30,681 bases of DNA from Nitrospira sp. UBA5698 (GTDB lineage: Bacteria; Nitrospirota; Nitrospiria; Nitrospirales; Nitrospiraceae): positions 1-30,681 of the forward strand of contig DIHK01000048.1 in NCBI GenBank assembly GCA_002420115.1. The letters run 5' to 3'. Both the position numbers and the translations under genes were made by a program. The notes beneath the pieces are model-generated. The model did no database searches. It worked only from the letters and a program-made list of their open reading frames with translations, and was not told the DNA's origin. Of the stretch, positions 23,571 to 30,681 are shown one piece after another (within the stretch, counting starts at the first letter, position 1; the number at the start of each line of letters is the position of its first letter).

Positions 23571-24203
23571 ATGTATTGTTTAGAGATTGAGCCAGGTCAG
23601 AGGAGAGTGTGGTGGTATGCGCAGTGTGCCGCTGTCTGTGCGGCTTGTTGGTGGAGTGTTTCCCTAGGGAGTGAATATGTCCAAGCCGAATCCTCTCCCA
23701 TTCCTGGACAGATCGCTCCAATGCGACATGACTCTATCAAGATGCCTTCCGTGTCAGAAGTACCACCTCCGACTCCTCCTGCGATGGACACGGCCTTGCC
23801 GACTGGAAATAGCCAGGGCCCATCCGAATTGCCGCTCGTCGAGGGGATGGGTGGGTTGGGATACGATCCTTCTGGGCGTCGAGATCCATTTGCTCCTATT
23901 ATCCAGGAGCTTCAGGTAGGGAAAACGGATAGCACACTCCCTCCGTTACAACGTGTGACACTGACGGAACTCAATCTGATTGCCATTGTGTGGGGGGCCT
24001 ATGGCTACACGGCGATGGTGCAGACGCCTGAAGGACATGGGTATACCGTTCGGCGGGGTACGCGAATTGGTCAGAACAACGGGGTGGTCAGTGCGGTGAC
24101 CGAGCGCGGCATCATCGTTCAAGAGCGATTTACTGATGTGTACGGTAAGAAGCAGGAACGGGAGCATGTGAAGCTCCTACATCCCAAAGAGGGTGCAGAA
24201 TGA
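23571..24203 (+). CDS. pilP: Type IV pilus assembly protein PilP
   Basis: PilP links the PilNO inner-membrane complex to the PilQ secretin. The 210-residue protein has a hydrophobic N-terminal segment (about 14-33), a Pro/Ser-rich linker (about 40-92), the characteristic GYDPSGRRDPFAPI motif (97-110) and a beta-sandwich domain after it. PilP is usually a lipoprotein, but the Cys residues at 19, 23 and 26 do not form a textbook lipobox, so membrane anchoring is uncertain. It overlaps pilQ as ATGA. Confidence 0.9.
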   Translation: MYCLEIEPGQRRVWWYAQCAAVCAACWWSVSLGSEYVQAESSPIPGQIAPMRHDSIKMPSVSEVPPPTPPAMDTALPTGNSQGPSELPLVEGMGGLGYDPSGRRDPFAPIIQELQVGKTDSTLPPLQRVTLTELNLIAIVWGAYGYTAMVQTPEGHGYTVRRGTRIGQNNGVVSAVTERGIIVQERFTDVYGKKQEREHVKLLHPKEGAE

Positions 24204-26179
24204 AACCATTATTCTCCGGTATGAAGAGTATCCTGACGGCGAGACCTTTGCTTATGCCCTGTGGGCTGGCCTTTGCTGGCTGGATTGCGGCCGGGGAGAT
24301 GCCTGCTTTGGCAGACGAGATGAACGGGGTCAAGCCAAAGGAAATGACGCCTGTCGAAAGTCCGTCTATGCGATATTTGGCGCAGACCCTGACTTCAATC
24401 GAAGTTCGCCCTGAGTCGGATCTGGTTACGATTATACTTGCTGGGGATGGCCAATTGTTCCCGGAAACCAACTTCTTGGATGAATCGAGGTTGATTATTG
24501 ATGTTCCGGCTGTGTCCTCTACTCTTCGGCGATCCGTGGTGCAGGCCGATCATTATCTGCTCAAGAAGATCCGGGTGGGGCATCATGCCGACAAGGTGAG
24601 GCTGGTGTTCGATGTGGCGGAACGTCCGATCTATTCTGTGACTCGTGATGAGAATAAGGTGTTCATTACCTTGAAGCCGAGTGAGCGGCGAACCAATGCG
24701 ATGGTCGCGGGATCGCTGGAGAAGAAAGGACCGTCGGTCGTTGTTCTGAAAAGTCGTAAGGGCTTGTATGAGCCGGCAGATCGTTTAGTGAAGCGGACGG
24801 TGCGCATCATAAGTCCAACGCACACTCAATTTAAAATACAACGAGTACAGATGGGTGGAGAGGCGGTCTCTCCTGAGAAGGACGAGCGATCTGATGATCT
24901 TGTGGTCGGGCAGACCAGATATGTGGGGCGTCGTATTTCTCTCGATTTTCAACAAGCTGATATCACCAATATCCTCCGATTGATTGCGGAGGTCAGCGGG
25001 TTCAATATCGTGGTTGGGGAAGGGGTCAAGTCGAAAGTCACCATGAAGTTGGTCAGTGTGCCGTGGGATCAAGCGCTGGAGATGCTCTTAAAGATGAATG
25101 GACTAGGCATGATTCGACAGGGGAGTATCGTGTGGGTCGATTCATTGGCCAATATTGCGAAGCAGCAGGATGAAGAGGCGCGGGCGAAGGACTCGAAGAC
25201 CAAGGCTGAGGAATTAGTCGACAGAGTCTTTTATATCAGAAACCTTCAGGCACAAGAGTTGATGACCTCGCTGCGGCAGAACTTGAGCCCACGCGGTCTC
25301 ATGCAGTTCAATGCCGGAAGCAATGCGCTGATCGTGCGTGACACAGAAACCAAGCTGGGAATCATTCGACAGCTTGTTGAAGGGCTTGATCTTGAGGTGC
25401 CGCAAGTTCAGATTGAAGCGCGCATTGTTCAGGCTGATACGGTGTATGCCCGCGGGTTGGGGATCCAGTGGGGGTTCCAGGCTGGGAACCGGACACCCAC
25501 GGATTTCTTTGCCCTCTCGAATCTGACTGGCCCGTTTAGCCAGATTGCTGGAACGGGAAGCAGTACGATTGATCGAAACTTCTTGGTCAACTTGCCGGCT
25601 CAGGTCGGTGGGTTGCCGGCCGTTCCATCGATTGGATGGACTTTTGGAAAACTTGGTGGAGACTTCGCTCTGGATATGCGGCTATCGGCCGGGGAGTTGT
25701 TGGGATTAAGCAAGGTGATCGCGGCACCAAAAATCACCACATTGGATAAGCGGGAAGCCAAGATCTCCCAGGGGGAATCGATTCCTTTCCAAACCACGTC
25801 ATTGCAGGGGACTCAAACGACGTTTGTCGATGCAAATTTGGAATTGAATGTTACCCCGCAAATTACGTCGCGAGATCCGAAGGAGGAATCGAAGCGAATC
25901 CTAATGCGTGTCCGCGCGACTCGCAATGCCGTCGGTGCGAGGAGTAATCCCGCGGGACCAAGCATTGACCGGCGAGAAGCGACGACGCAGGTGATCGTCA
26001 GAGATGGGGAAACCATGGTGATCGGTGGCGTCTTCGTTGATACGCAGGGGAACAACGTGCAGGGGGTTCCCTATCTATCCCGAATGCCGGTGTTGGGCTG
26101 GTTATTCAAGAATAAGTCTGAGACAGTGTCCAAGCAAGAGCTGCTCATTTTCCTCACGCCAAGCATTATCAAGACGTAG
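24200..26179 (+). CDS. pilQ: Type IV pilus secretin PilQ
   Basis: PilQ forms the outer-membrane pore through which the pilus passes. The 659-residue precursor has a signal peptide (about 1-38, ending ALA-D), one AMIN domain (about 66-160) that binds peptidoglycan, an N0/STN domain (about 245-315), an N1 domain (about 340-400) and the secretin core (about 404-659) with VIAAPKITTLDKREAKISQG and PYLSRMPVLGWLFKNKSE near the end. It is the last gene before a terminator. Pilus motor and pilin genes are not in this window. Confidence 0.96.
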   Translation: MKPLFSGMKSILTARPLLMPCGLAFAGWIAAGEMPALADEMNGVKPKEMTPVESPSMRYLAQTLTSIEVRPESDLVTIILAGDGQLFPETNFLDESRLIIDVPAVSSTLRRSVVQADHYLLKKIRVGHHADKVRLVFDVAERPIYSVTRDENKVFITLKPSERRTNAMVAGSLEKKGPSVVVLKSRKGLYEPADRLVKRTVRIISPTHTQFKIQRVQMGGEAVSPEKDERSDDLVVGQTRYVGRRISLDFQQADITNILRLIAEVSGFNIVVGEGVKSKVTMKLVSVPWDQALEMLLKMNGLGMIRQGSIVWVDSLANIAKQQDEEARAKDSKTKAEELVDRVFYIRNLQAQELMTSLRQNLSPRGLMQFNAGSNALIVRDTETKLGIIRQLVEGLDLEVPQVQIEARIVQADTVYARGLGIQWGFQAGNRTPTDFFALSNLTGPFSQIAGTGSSTIDRNFLVNLPAQVGGLPAVPSIGWTFGKLGGDFALDMRLSAGELLGLSKVIAAPKITTLDKREAKISQGESIPFQTTSLQGTQTTFVDANLELNVTPQITSRDPKEESKRILMRVRATRNAVGARSNPAGPSIDRREATTQVIVRDGETMVIGGVFVDTQGNNVQGVPYLSRMPVLGWLFKNKSETVSKQELLIFLTPSIIKT

Positions 26180-26201
26180 GTCTGACTCCATATCCGTGAT
26201 T

Positions 26202-26245
26202 AGCAAAGGCCTGCCGATGCGACAACGCATCGGCAGGCCTTTGCT
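26202..26245 (+). terminator. Terminator after pilQ
   Basis: A perfect 20-bp stem pairs 26202-26221 with 26226-26245 around a four-base ACAA loop. The 3' arm ends CCTTTGCT and is followed by TTCG, so the T-run is modest, but the stem is very stable. It lies 22 bases after the pilQ stop and ends the pilus operon. Confidence 0.85.
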
Positions 26246-26265
26246 TTCGTAGAATGACGTCAGGA

Positions 26266-26300
26266 CGTTCCATCCAAGAGTTGGCACGCGGGATGGAACG
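26266..26300 (+). repeat. Second inverted repeat downstream of pilQ
   Basis: CGTTCCATCC (26266-26275) and GGATGGAACG (26291-26300) form a perfect 10-bp inverted repeat with a 15-base loop. A CTTTTT run begins about 8 bases later. It sits 21 bases after the pilQ terminator and 120 bases before aroB. It may be a second terminator or a protein-binding or RNA structure in the aroB leader; the sequence does not decide which. Confidence 0.5.
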
Positions 26301-26420
26301 CGCCTGCCTTTTTAGTTCAACGAGGCTGTGTTACCATGCCTCCTCAATCGCTGTGTCACGCGGTGTGTTGGGGTAAAACACAATAATTTTCTTCGGTGTT
26401 ACGATCAGTGAGGTTGCCAT

Positions 26421-27506
26421 ATGACTTCCGGGTCAACGGTTGCCGTTTCTCTGGCTGACAGAAGCTACGACATTACCATCCGAGCTGGGCTTTTGGAGAA
26501 ACTCGGTAGGGAAATGAAGCGTCGCGGTCTGAAGGGGAAGATTGGAATTGTCACAGACAGGCATGTTGCGCAGCATTACCTGAAGGAGATTGTCGAGTCC
26601 GCAAAGCGGTCTGGGCTTGAACCGGTCTCGATCATCCTTGGACCTGGGGAACGGTCTAAGACGTTACACACGGTAGAACGCATTCTCAATGTGTTGGCCC
26701 GACACCGGTTTGAACGGTCGTCGCATCTTTTAGCCTTGGGAGGTGGAGTGGTCGGGGATCTGGCCGGGTTTGCAGCCTCGATTTACCAACGTGGGATTCC
26801 ATATATCCAAGTACCAACGACGCTTGTGGCACAAGTAGATTCCAGTGTCGGAGGAAAGACCGGTGTCGATCATCAACTAGGGAAGAACCTGATCGGGTCC
26901 TTCTATCAGCCGCGTGCAGTTTGGATCGATCCTCTGACCCTGCGTACGTTGCCCAGGCGCGAGTGGGTCGCCGGTCTTGCCGAGGTCATTAAGTATGGAA
27001 TCATTGCAGATGAAGCATTTTTTGGGTATCTGGGACGAAAGATGCCTGCGCTGCAGAAACAGATCCCCCAAGTCGTGGCCAGTGTGGTGAAACGGTCTTG
27101 CGAGATCAAAGCTGAGGTCGTGGCTGCGGATGAGCGGGAATCGGATCGAAGAAGAATCCTCAACTATGGCCATACGATCGGACATGCGCTGGAAGCGTTG
27201 GGAGGGTACACATCACTTGTGCATGGGGAGGCCGTCGGTATCGGGTTGGTACAGGAGGCTGATCTTGCATGTTTTCAAGGTTTCTGTACCCACAAGGTTG
27301 TCGAAGCTATTCGACGGATGGTCACTGAGGCAGGGCTCAGCGACCGTATGCCACACGCGACGCCGACGAAGATTTGGAAGGCCATGCTTCACGACAAAAA
27401 GGTGTCGGCCGGACAGGTGATTGGCGTGTGGCCGATACGTATTGGAGAGGTTCGCATGGCTCCGCTGGGCAAAGAGGTCTTTGATCGATGGGTGGCCCAG
27501 TCATGA
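26421..27506 (+). CDS. aroB: 3-dehydroquinate synthase
   Basis: This enzyme makes 3-dehydroquinate from DAHP, the second step of the shikimate pathway to aromatic amino acids. The 361-residue protein shows the NAD-binding region LALGGGVVGDLAGFAAS, the PTTLVAQVDSSVGGKTGVDH block and the zinc ligands Glu (GLAEVIKYG), His (LNYGHTIGHALE) and His (LVHGEAVGIG). It follows a terminator and a 175-base gap, so it probably has its own promoter, although I could not pick one with confidence. Confidence 0.97.
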   Translation: MTSGSTVAVSLADRSYDITIRAGLLEKLGREMKRRGLKGKIGIVTDRHVAQHYLKEIVESAKRSGLEPVSIILGPGERSKTLHTVERILNVLARHRFERSSHLLALGGGVVGDLAGFAASIYQRGIPYIQVPTTLVAQVDSSVGGKTGVDHQLGKNLIGSFYQPRAVWIDPLTLRTLPRREWVAGLAEVIKYGIIADEAFFGYLGRKMPALQKQIPQVVASVVKRSCEIKAEVVAADERESDRRRILNYGHTIGHALEALGGYTSLVHGEAVGIGLVQEADLACFQGFCTHKVVEAIRRMVTEAGLSDRMPHATPTKIWKAMLHDKKVSAGQVIGVWPIRIGEVRMAPLGKEVFDRWVAQS

Positions 27507-27632
27507 GCCGACTCGATGACCATACCTGCTCAGCGTGATGGTCTGATTGAGTGCCTCTCTGACCGTGGGGGACATTTCCCGTTTACCCGTCAGTGAAGTA
27601 TCCCCGAGCAGTGTCTCCTGAATTGGAGCGTG

Positions 27633-29402
27633 ATGAAGACTCTACGAATCGCACTCGCACAGATGAATCCGACGGTGGGAGATCTGAATGGGAATGTTCG
27701 TCAGATCCTGAGTTGGGTTCGTGAGGCAAGAAAAGCCAAGGTCGACCTTGTGGCGTTTCCTGAACTAGCAATTACGGGATGTCCCCCGGAAGACCTTCTG
27801 CTGAAGCCATGGTTTGTGAGTGAAAATAGACGGGCCTTGCAAGAGATCATTCCGGCCTGTCGTGGGTTGGTGGCCATCGTGGGCTATGTGGGGCAAGATC
27901 TGAAGCGCAACCCAAGGTCTTCGAGCTGCGGAGCAGGTGGCCCCGAGCTCTATAACGCTGCGGCGCTGATTGCTGATCATAGGTTGCTCGGGAACTATCA
28001 CAAGCAGTCGCTGGTGAACCATGGGGTATTCGACGAGAGTCGATATTTTCAACCAGGTCAACGACTCTCGTTGCTTCGAGTTCGCGGAGTCGTGATCGGG
28101 GTGACGCTCTGTGAAGATCTTGAGTGTTCGAAAGGCCTGATTCGTAGGCAGGCTGCAGTTGGGGCTGAGATCATCGTCAATATCAGCGCATCACCCTTTC
28201 ATCGTGGGAAAAGTCGCACGAGAGAGCAATTGCTGGCCGCTCGCGCGAGCGAAAATGGGGTGATCGTTACGTATGTCAACATGGTCGGTGGTCAGGATGA
28301 GCTGGTGTTCGATGGGAACAGCGTGATTCTCGATAGAGCCGGTGGAGTGCTGGCTCGCGGTGGTGCGTTTCAAGAAGAGTTGGTGGTGGCTGATGTAGGC
28401 GTGGATGCGATTCCGTCTGGACGTCGGCCTCAGAGGAGGAAGATCCGGATAGCCGGGACCATAGGTGCGGATCTTGATCGCTATTCGGTGAAAATGCTGG
28501 CCATAGAGAAGATGAGGCCTCCGATCAGATCGACTGTGACTGAACCGATTGAGGACCTTGAAGAGATCTATCGAGCCTTGGTGCTAGCGGTCAAGGACTA
28601 TGTGAAGAAGAATGGTTTTGCGCGGGTGGCGATTGGCCTGAGTGGTGGGGTTGATTCAGCGTTAACGGCGGTGGTCGCGGTGGATGCGCTCGGAGCTGAT
28701 CGAGTCCGGGGGGTCTTTCTGCCGTCTCCGTACACCTCACAGGAAAGTGAGGCAGATGTGTCGGCGCTTGTGGGACGTCTGGGTATTGACTTAAGCGTAA
28801 TCTCGATTACCCCTACGTTTGAATCCTATTGCCGCTCGCTGGCCCCGACGTTTGGCGATCGCCAGGTCGATACGACGGAGGAAAACCTCCAGGCGCGTAT
28901 TCGCGGGACTCTGCTCATGGCGGTGTCGAACAAATTTGGAGACCTGGTGTTGACGACTGGAAACAAGAGCGAGTTAAGCGTCGGGTATGCCACGCTCTAT
29001 GGTGATATGGCCGGCGGTTTTGCCGTCATCAAGGATGTGCCGAAGACGATGGTCTACGCGTTGGCAAGGTTTCGGAATGGCTGTGGCCCCTTGCCGGTAA
29101 TCCCAGAGCGGACGCTGGATCGGCCTCCAAGTGCCGAGTTACGGCCAGATCAAAAAGATGAAGATTCGTTACCTCCCTATTCCATCCTCGATCTGATTCT
29201 TCAGGCATATGTTGAAGAGAATCGCTCTCCTGACGAAATCATCAAATCCGGATTCGATCGCGCGACGGTCGCTCGCGTCGTGACGATGGTCGATCGTAGT
29301 GAGTTCAAGCGCCATCAGGCACCCATTGGCGTCAAAATTACGCCTTGCGCGCTCGGGAAGGATCGACGGATGCCCATTACCAACGGATATCGGAGGTTGT
29401 GA
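27633..29402 (+). CDS. nadE: Glutamine-dependent NAD(+) synthetase
   Basis: NadE makes NAD from nicotinic acid adenine dinucleotide, with glutamine as nitrogen source. The 589-residue protein is a fusion. An N-terminal nitrilase-type glutaminase has the triad E44, K124 and C160 (FPEL, YHKQ, TLCEDLE). A C-terminal synthetase has the ATP loop SGGVDSALT (337-345) and TTGNKSELSVGYATLYGDMA. ATG 27633 is preferred over GTG 27630 because GGAG lies 4 bases upstream. The 126-base gap after aroB holds no gene I can support. Confidence 0.96.
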   Translation: MKTLRIALAQMNPTVGDLNGNVRQILSWVREARKAKVDLVAFPELAITGCPPEDLLLKPWFVSENRRALQEIIPACRGLVAIVGYVGQDLKRNPRSSSCGAGGPELYNAAALIADHRLLGNYHKQSLVNHGVFDESRYFQPGQRLSLLRVRGVVIGVTLCEDLECSKGLIRRQAAVGAEIIVNISASPFHRGKSRTREQLLAARASENGVIVTYVNMVGGQDELVFDGNSVILDRAGGVLARGGAFQEELVVADVGVDAIPSGRRPQRRKIRIAGTIGADLDRYSVKMLAIEKMRPPIRSTVTEPIEDLEEIYRALVLAVKDYVKKNGFARVAIGLSGGVDSALTAVVAVDALGADRVRGVFLPSPYTSQESEADVSALVGRLGIDLSVISITPTFESYCRSLAPTFGDRQVDTTEENLQARIRGTLLMAVSNKFGDLVLTTGNKSELSVGYATLYGDMAGGFAVIKDVPKTMVYALARFRNGCGPLPVIPERTLDRPPSAELRPDQKDEDSLPPYSILDLILQAYVEENRSPDEIIKSGFDRATVARVVTMVDRSEFKRHQAPIGVKITPCALGKDRRMPITNGYRRL

Positions 29403-29735
29403 GGTTCTCTTCCTGTTTTCGCTGGCTTATGCGCGGGTACCGCATCATGGATGCGAGTGTTTCCTACTTGATGTGGAGTCGCTCTATCTCGCGAAGCGAT
29501 CCGGGACCAAACAGTGCGAGTTTCAGCGCTTGGATGGCCTCTGTATGATTTCTACATTGAGCGACAGCAATGGATAGGCTATGATACCCGCCCCAAAGTA
29601 AGGACGGCAAAATGAGTGGGTGGGCGGTGGTCTGCCAAGCGCCCAGGTCTCCCAGCTCGCCGGAGGGTGTTCCTAGGGTGCTCCCTTCAATGCCTTGATG
29701 GGTTGTGAACTGGTTGGGTGAAGGAGGGCGCTGAC
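29403..29735 (+). other. Gap between nadE and glnB; no gene supported
   Basis: These 333 bases hold no protein I recognise. Two short overlapping reading frames are open across 29399-29548 and 29299-29577. The first could start with GTG at 29399, overlapping the nadE stop, but its spacing from GGAGG is only 2 bases. The second has no start near its conserved-looking part. A GG-N10-GC pair at 29629-29642 could be a poor sigma-54 promoter. The 3' part carries the glnB ribosome-binding site GAAGGAGGG. Confidence 0.4.
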
Positions 29736-30074
29736 ATGAAGCTGGTTGAGGCGATCGTCAAGCCGTTCAAGTTGGACGAGATCAAGGATGCGCTTTTGGA
29801 GATCGGTATTCAGGGCATGACCGTCTCGGAAGTCAAGGGATTTGGGCGTCAGAAGGGGCACAAGGAAACCTATCGTGGGCAAGAATATACGATTGAGTTT
29901 GTCCCAAAGGTCAAGATCGAGGTCGCTGTCACAGATGCCCAAGTTCCTCGAGTTATTGAGGCTATCATGACGGCGGCCAAGACCGGTAGTATCGGGGACG
30001 GCAAGATTTTTGTGCGAGAACTGAGCGATGCGGTGCGGATTCGGACTGGAGAAACAGGAGAGTTGGCTCTGTGA
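29736..30074 (+). CDS. glnB: Nitrogen regulatory protein PII
   Basis: PII is a trimeric signal protein that reads ATP/ADP, 2-oxoglutarate and glutamine levels and adjusts nitrogen metabolism. The 112-residue protein begins MKLVEAIVKPFKLDEIKDAL. Its T-loop (about 37-55) includes Tyr51 in QEYTIEFVPK, the uridylylation site. The C-terminal GDGKIFVRELSDAVRIRTGE is conserved. ATG 29736 follows GAAGGAGGG and gives the normal start; an in-frame GTG at 29718 adds six unrelated residues. It precedes glnA by 59 bases, the usual pairing. Confidence 0.96.
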   Translation: MKLVEAIVKPFKLDEIKDALLEIGIQGMTVSEVKGFGRQKGHKETYRGQEYTIEFVPKVKIEVAVTDAQVPRVIEAIMTAAKTGSIGDGKIFVRELSDAVRIRTGETGELAL

Positions 30075-30133
30075 GGGGAACGAGACTTGAGTGGTGAACA
30101 ATCATCGCTGAGGATCTCCAAAGGAGGATGGCA

Positions 30134-30681
30134 ATGAACGTGCGTGAGGTCTTGGAGTTCGCAAAGAAGCACAGAGTGCAGATGGTGGACTTGAAATTCA
30201 TCGATCTGCCGGGTGTGTGGCAGCATATGACCATCCCTGTGAGCGAACTGACGGAAACCTTGTTCAAGGACGGCTCCGGCCTTGACGGATCGTCGATTCG
30301 TGGCTGGAAGGCAATTAATAACAGCGATTTGCTGGTGGTTCCTGATCCGGCGACGGCCTTCTTGGATCCGTTTACGGCGGTACCCACGCTCAGCTTAACC
30401 GGCAATGTTGTGGATCCGATTTCCCGTGAAAATTATGAGCGGGATCCACGGTTTATCGCACAAAAGGCGGAACGCTATCTCCAAAGCACCAAGATTGGCG
30501 ACAACTCGTTCTGGGGACCTGAAGCAGAGTTCTTTATTTTCGATCATGCGCGCTATGATCAGACGAGCCACAGCGGCTTCTATTATCTCGATTCGGAAGA
30601 AGGCGCTTGGAACATGGGGCAAGAGGGAATCAACCTTGGGGGAAAGCTTCGGCATAAGCAGGGGTATTTCCCGGTCGCGCC
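30134..30681 (+). CDS. glnA: Glutamine synthetase type I, N-terminal part (partial)
   Basis: Glutamine synthetase joins ammonia to glutamate using ATP. Only the first 182 codons are in the window. They begin MNVREVLEFAKKHRVQMVDL and contain DGSSIRGW (51-58) and the metal-binding GPEAEFFIFD (128-137). The ATG follows AAGGAGG by 6 bases; an ATG two codons upstream overlaps that site. The adenylylation Tyr of the C-terminal half is outside the window, so that mode of control cannot be checked. glnB-glnA are probably one transcription unit. Confidence 0.96.
   Translation, partial: MNVREVLEFAKKHRVQMVDLKFIDLPGVWQHMTIPVSELTETLFKDGSGLDGSSIRGWKAINNSDLLVVPDPATAFLDPFTAVPTLSLTGNVVDPISRENYERDPRFIAQKAERYLQSTKIGDNSFWGPEAEFFIFDHARYDQTSHSGFYYLDSEEGAWNMGQEGINLGGKLRHKQGYFPVA

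Noticed and set aside
26282..26297. TGGCACG followed by GATGGA, resembling a sigma-54 promoter before aroB
   Set aside because: The -12 position has GG instead of the required GC, and the motif lies in the loop and arm of an inverted repeat.
1..30681. CRISPR array, tRNA or rRNA genes, insertion sequences, attachment sites
   Set aside because: I saw no regularly spaced repeats, cloverleaf-like sequences, transposase motifs or target duplications.

Overview
The window is a stretch of chromosomal housekeeping genes, almost all on the + strand, from a Gram-negative (diderm) bacterium. The mid-GC composition, the order lptC-lptA-lptB-rpoN-hpf-rapZ followed by a type IV pilus operon, and the style of the protein sequences suggest a Nitrospira-like member of Nitrospirota. 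That assignment is inference from memory of protein style; no database was searched.

Positions 1-15852 are a complete S10-spc-alpha ribosomal superoperon. It starts with the last codons of tuf and continues as rpsJ-rplC-rplD-rplW-rplB-rpsS-rplV-rpsC-rplP-rpmC-rpsQ (S10), rplN-rplX-rplE-rpsZ-rpsH-rplF-rplR-rpsE-rpmD-rplO-secY (spc), then adk-map-infA-rpmJ-rpsM-rpsK-rpsD-rpoA-rplQ (alpha). Many genes overlap or are a few bases apart, and a 16-bp-stem terminator follows rplQ. The operon makes both ribosomal subunits, the Sec channel that receives secreted proteins, adenylate kinase, the enzyme that trims the initiator methionine, an initiation factor and the RNA polymerase alpha subunit. S14, S4, L36 and adenylate kinase are all the zinc-cysteine forms.

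Positions 15920-20889 hold an envelope and regulation block: lptC-lptA-lptB (lipopolysaccharide transport), rpoN (sigma-54), hpf (ribosome hibernation) and rapZ. PTS genes that often sit beside rpoN and rapZ are absent here. Positions 20951-26179 begin with a strong sigma-70-type promoter placed almost on top of the start codon of a small MerR-like DNA-binding protein. This gene runs directly into pilM-pilN-pilO-pilP-pilQ, the type IV pilus alignment complex and outer-membrane secretin, and a 20-bp-stem terminator closes the block.

Positions 26421-30681 carry aroB (shikimate pathway), nadE (glutamine-dependent NAD synthetase), a 333-base gap with only doubtful small reading frames, then glnB (PII) and the start of glnA (glutamine synthetase), which runs off the end. 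rpoN, glnB and glnA together form the core of a nitrogen-control circuit.

I found no tRNA, rRNA, CRISPR array, insertion sequence or phage gene. I do not see a clearly new biological system. The most interesting points are the possibly leaderless MerR-like regulator leading the pilus operon, a possible pair of competing hairpins before rpsD, and non-standard extensions or insertions in L5 and LptA.
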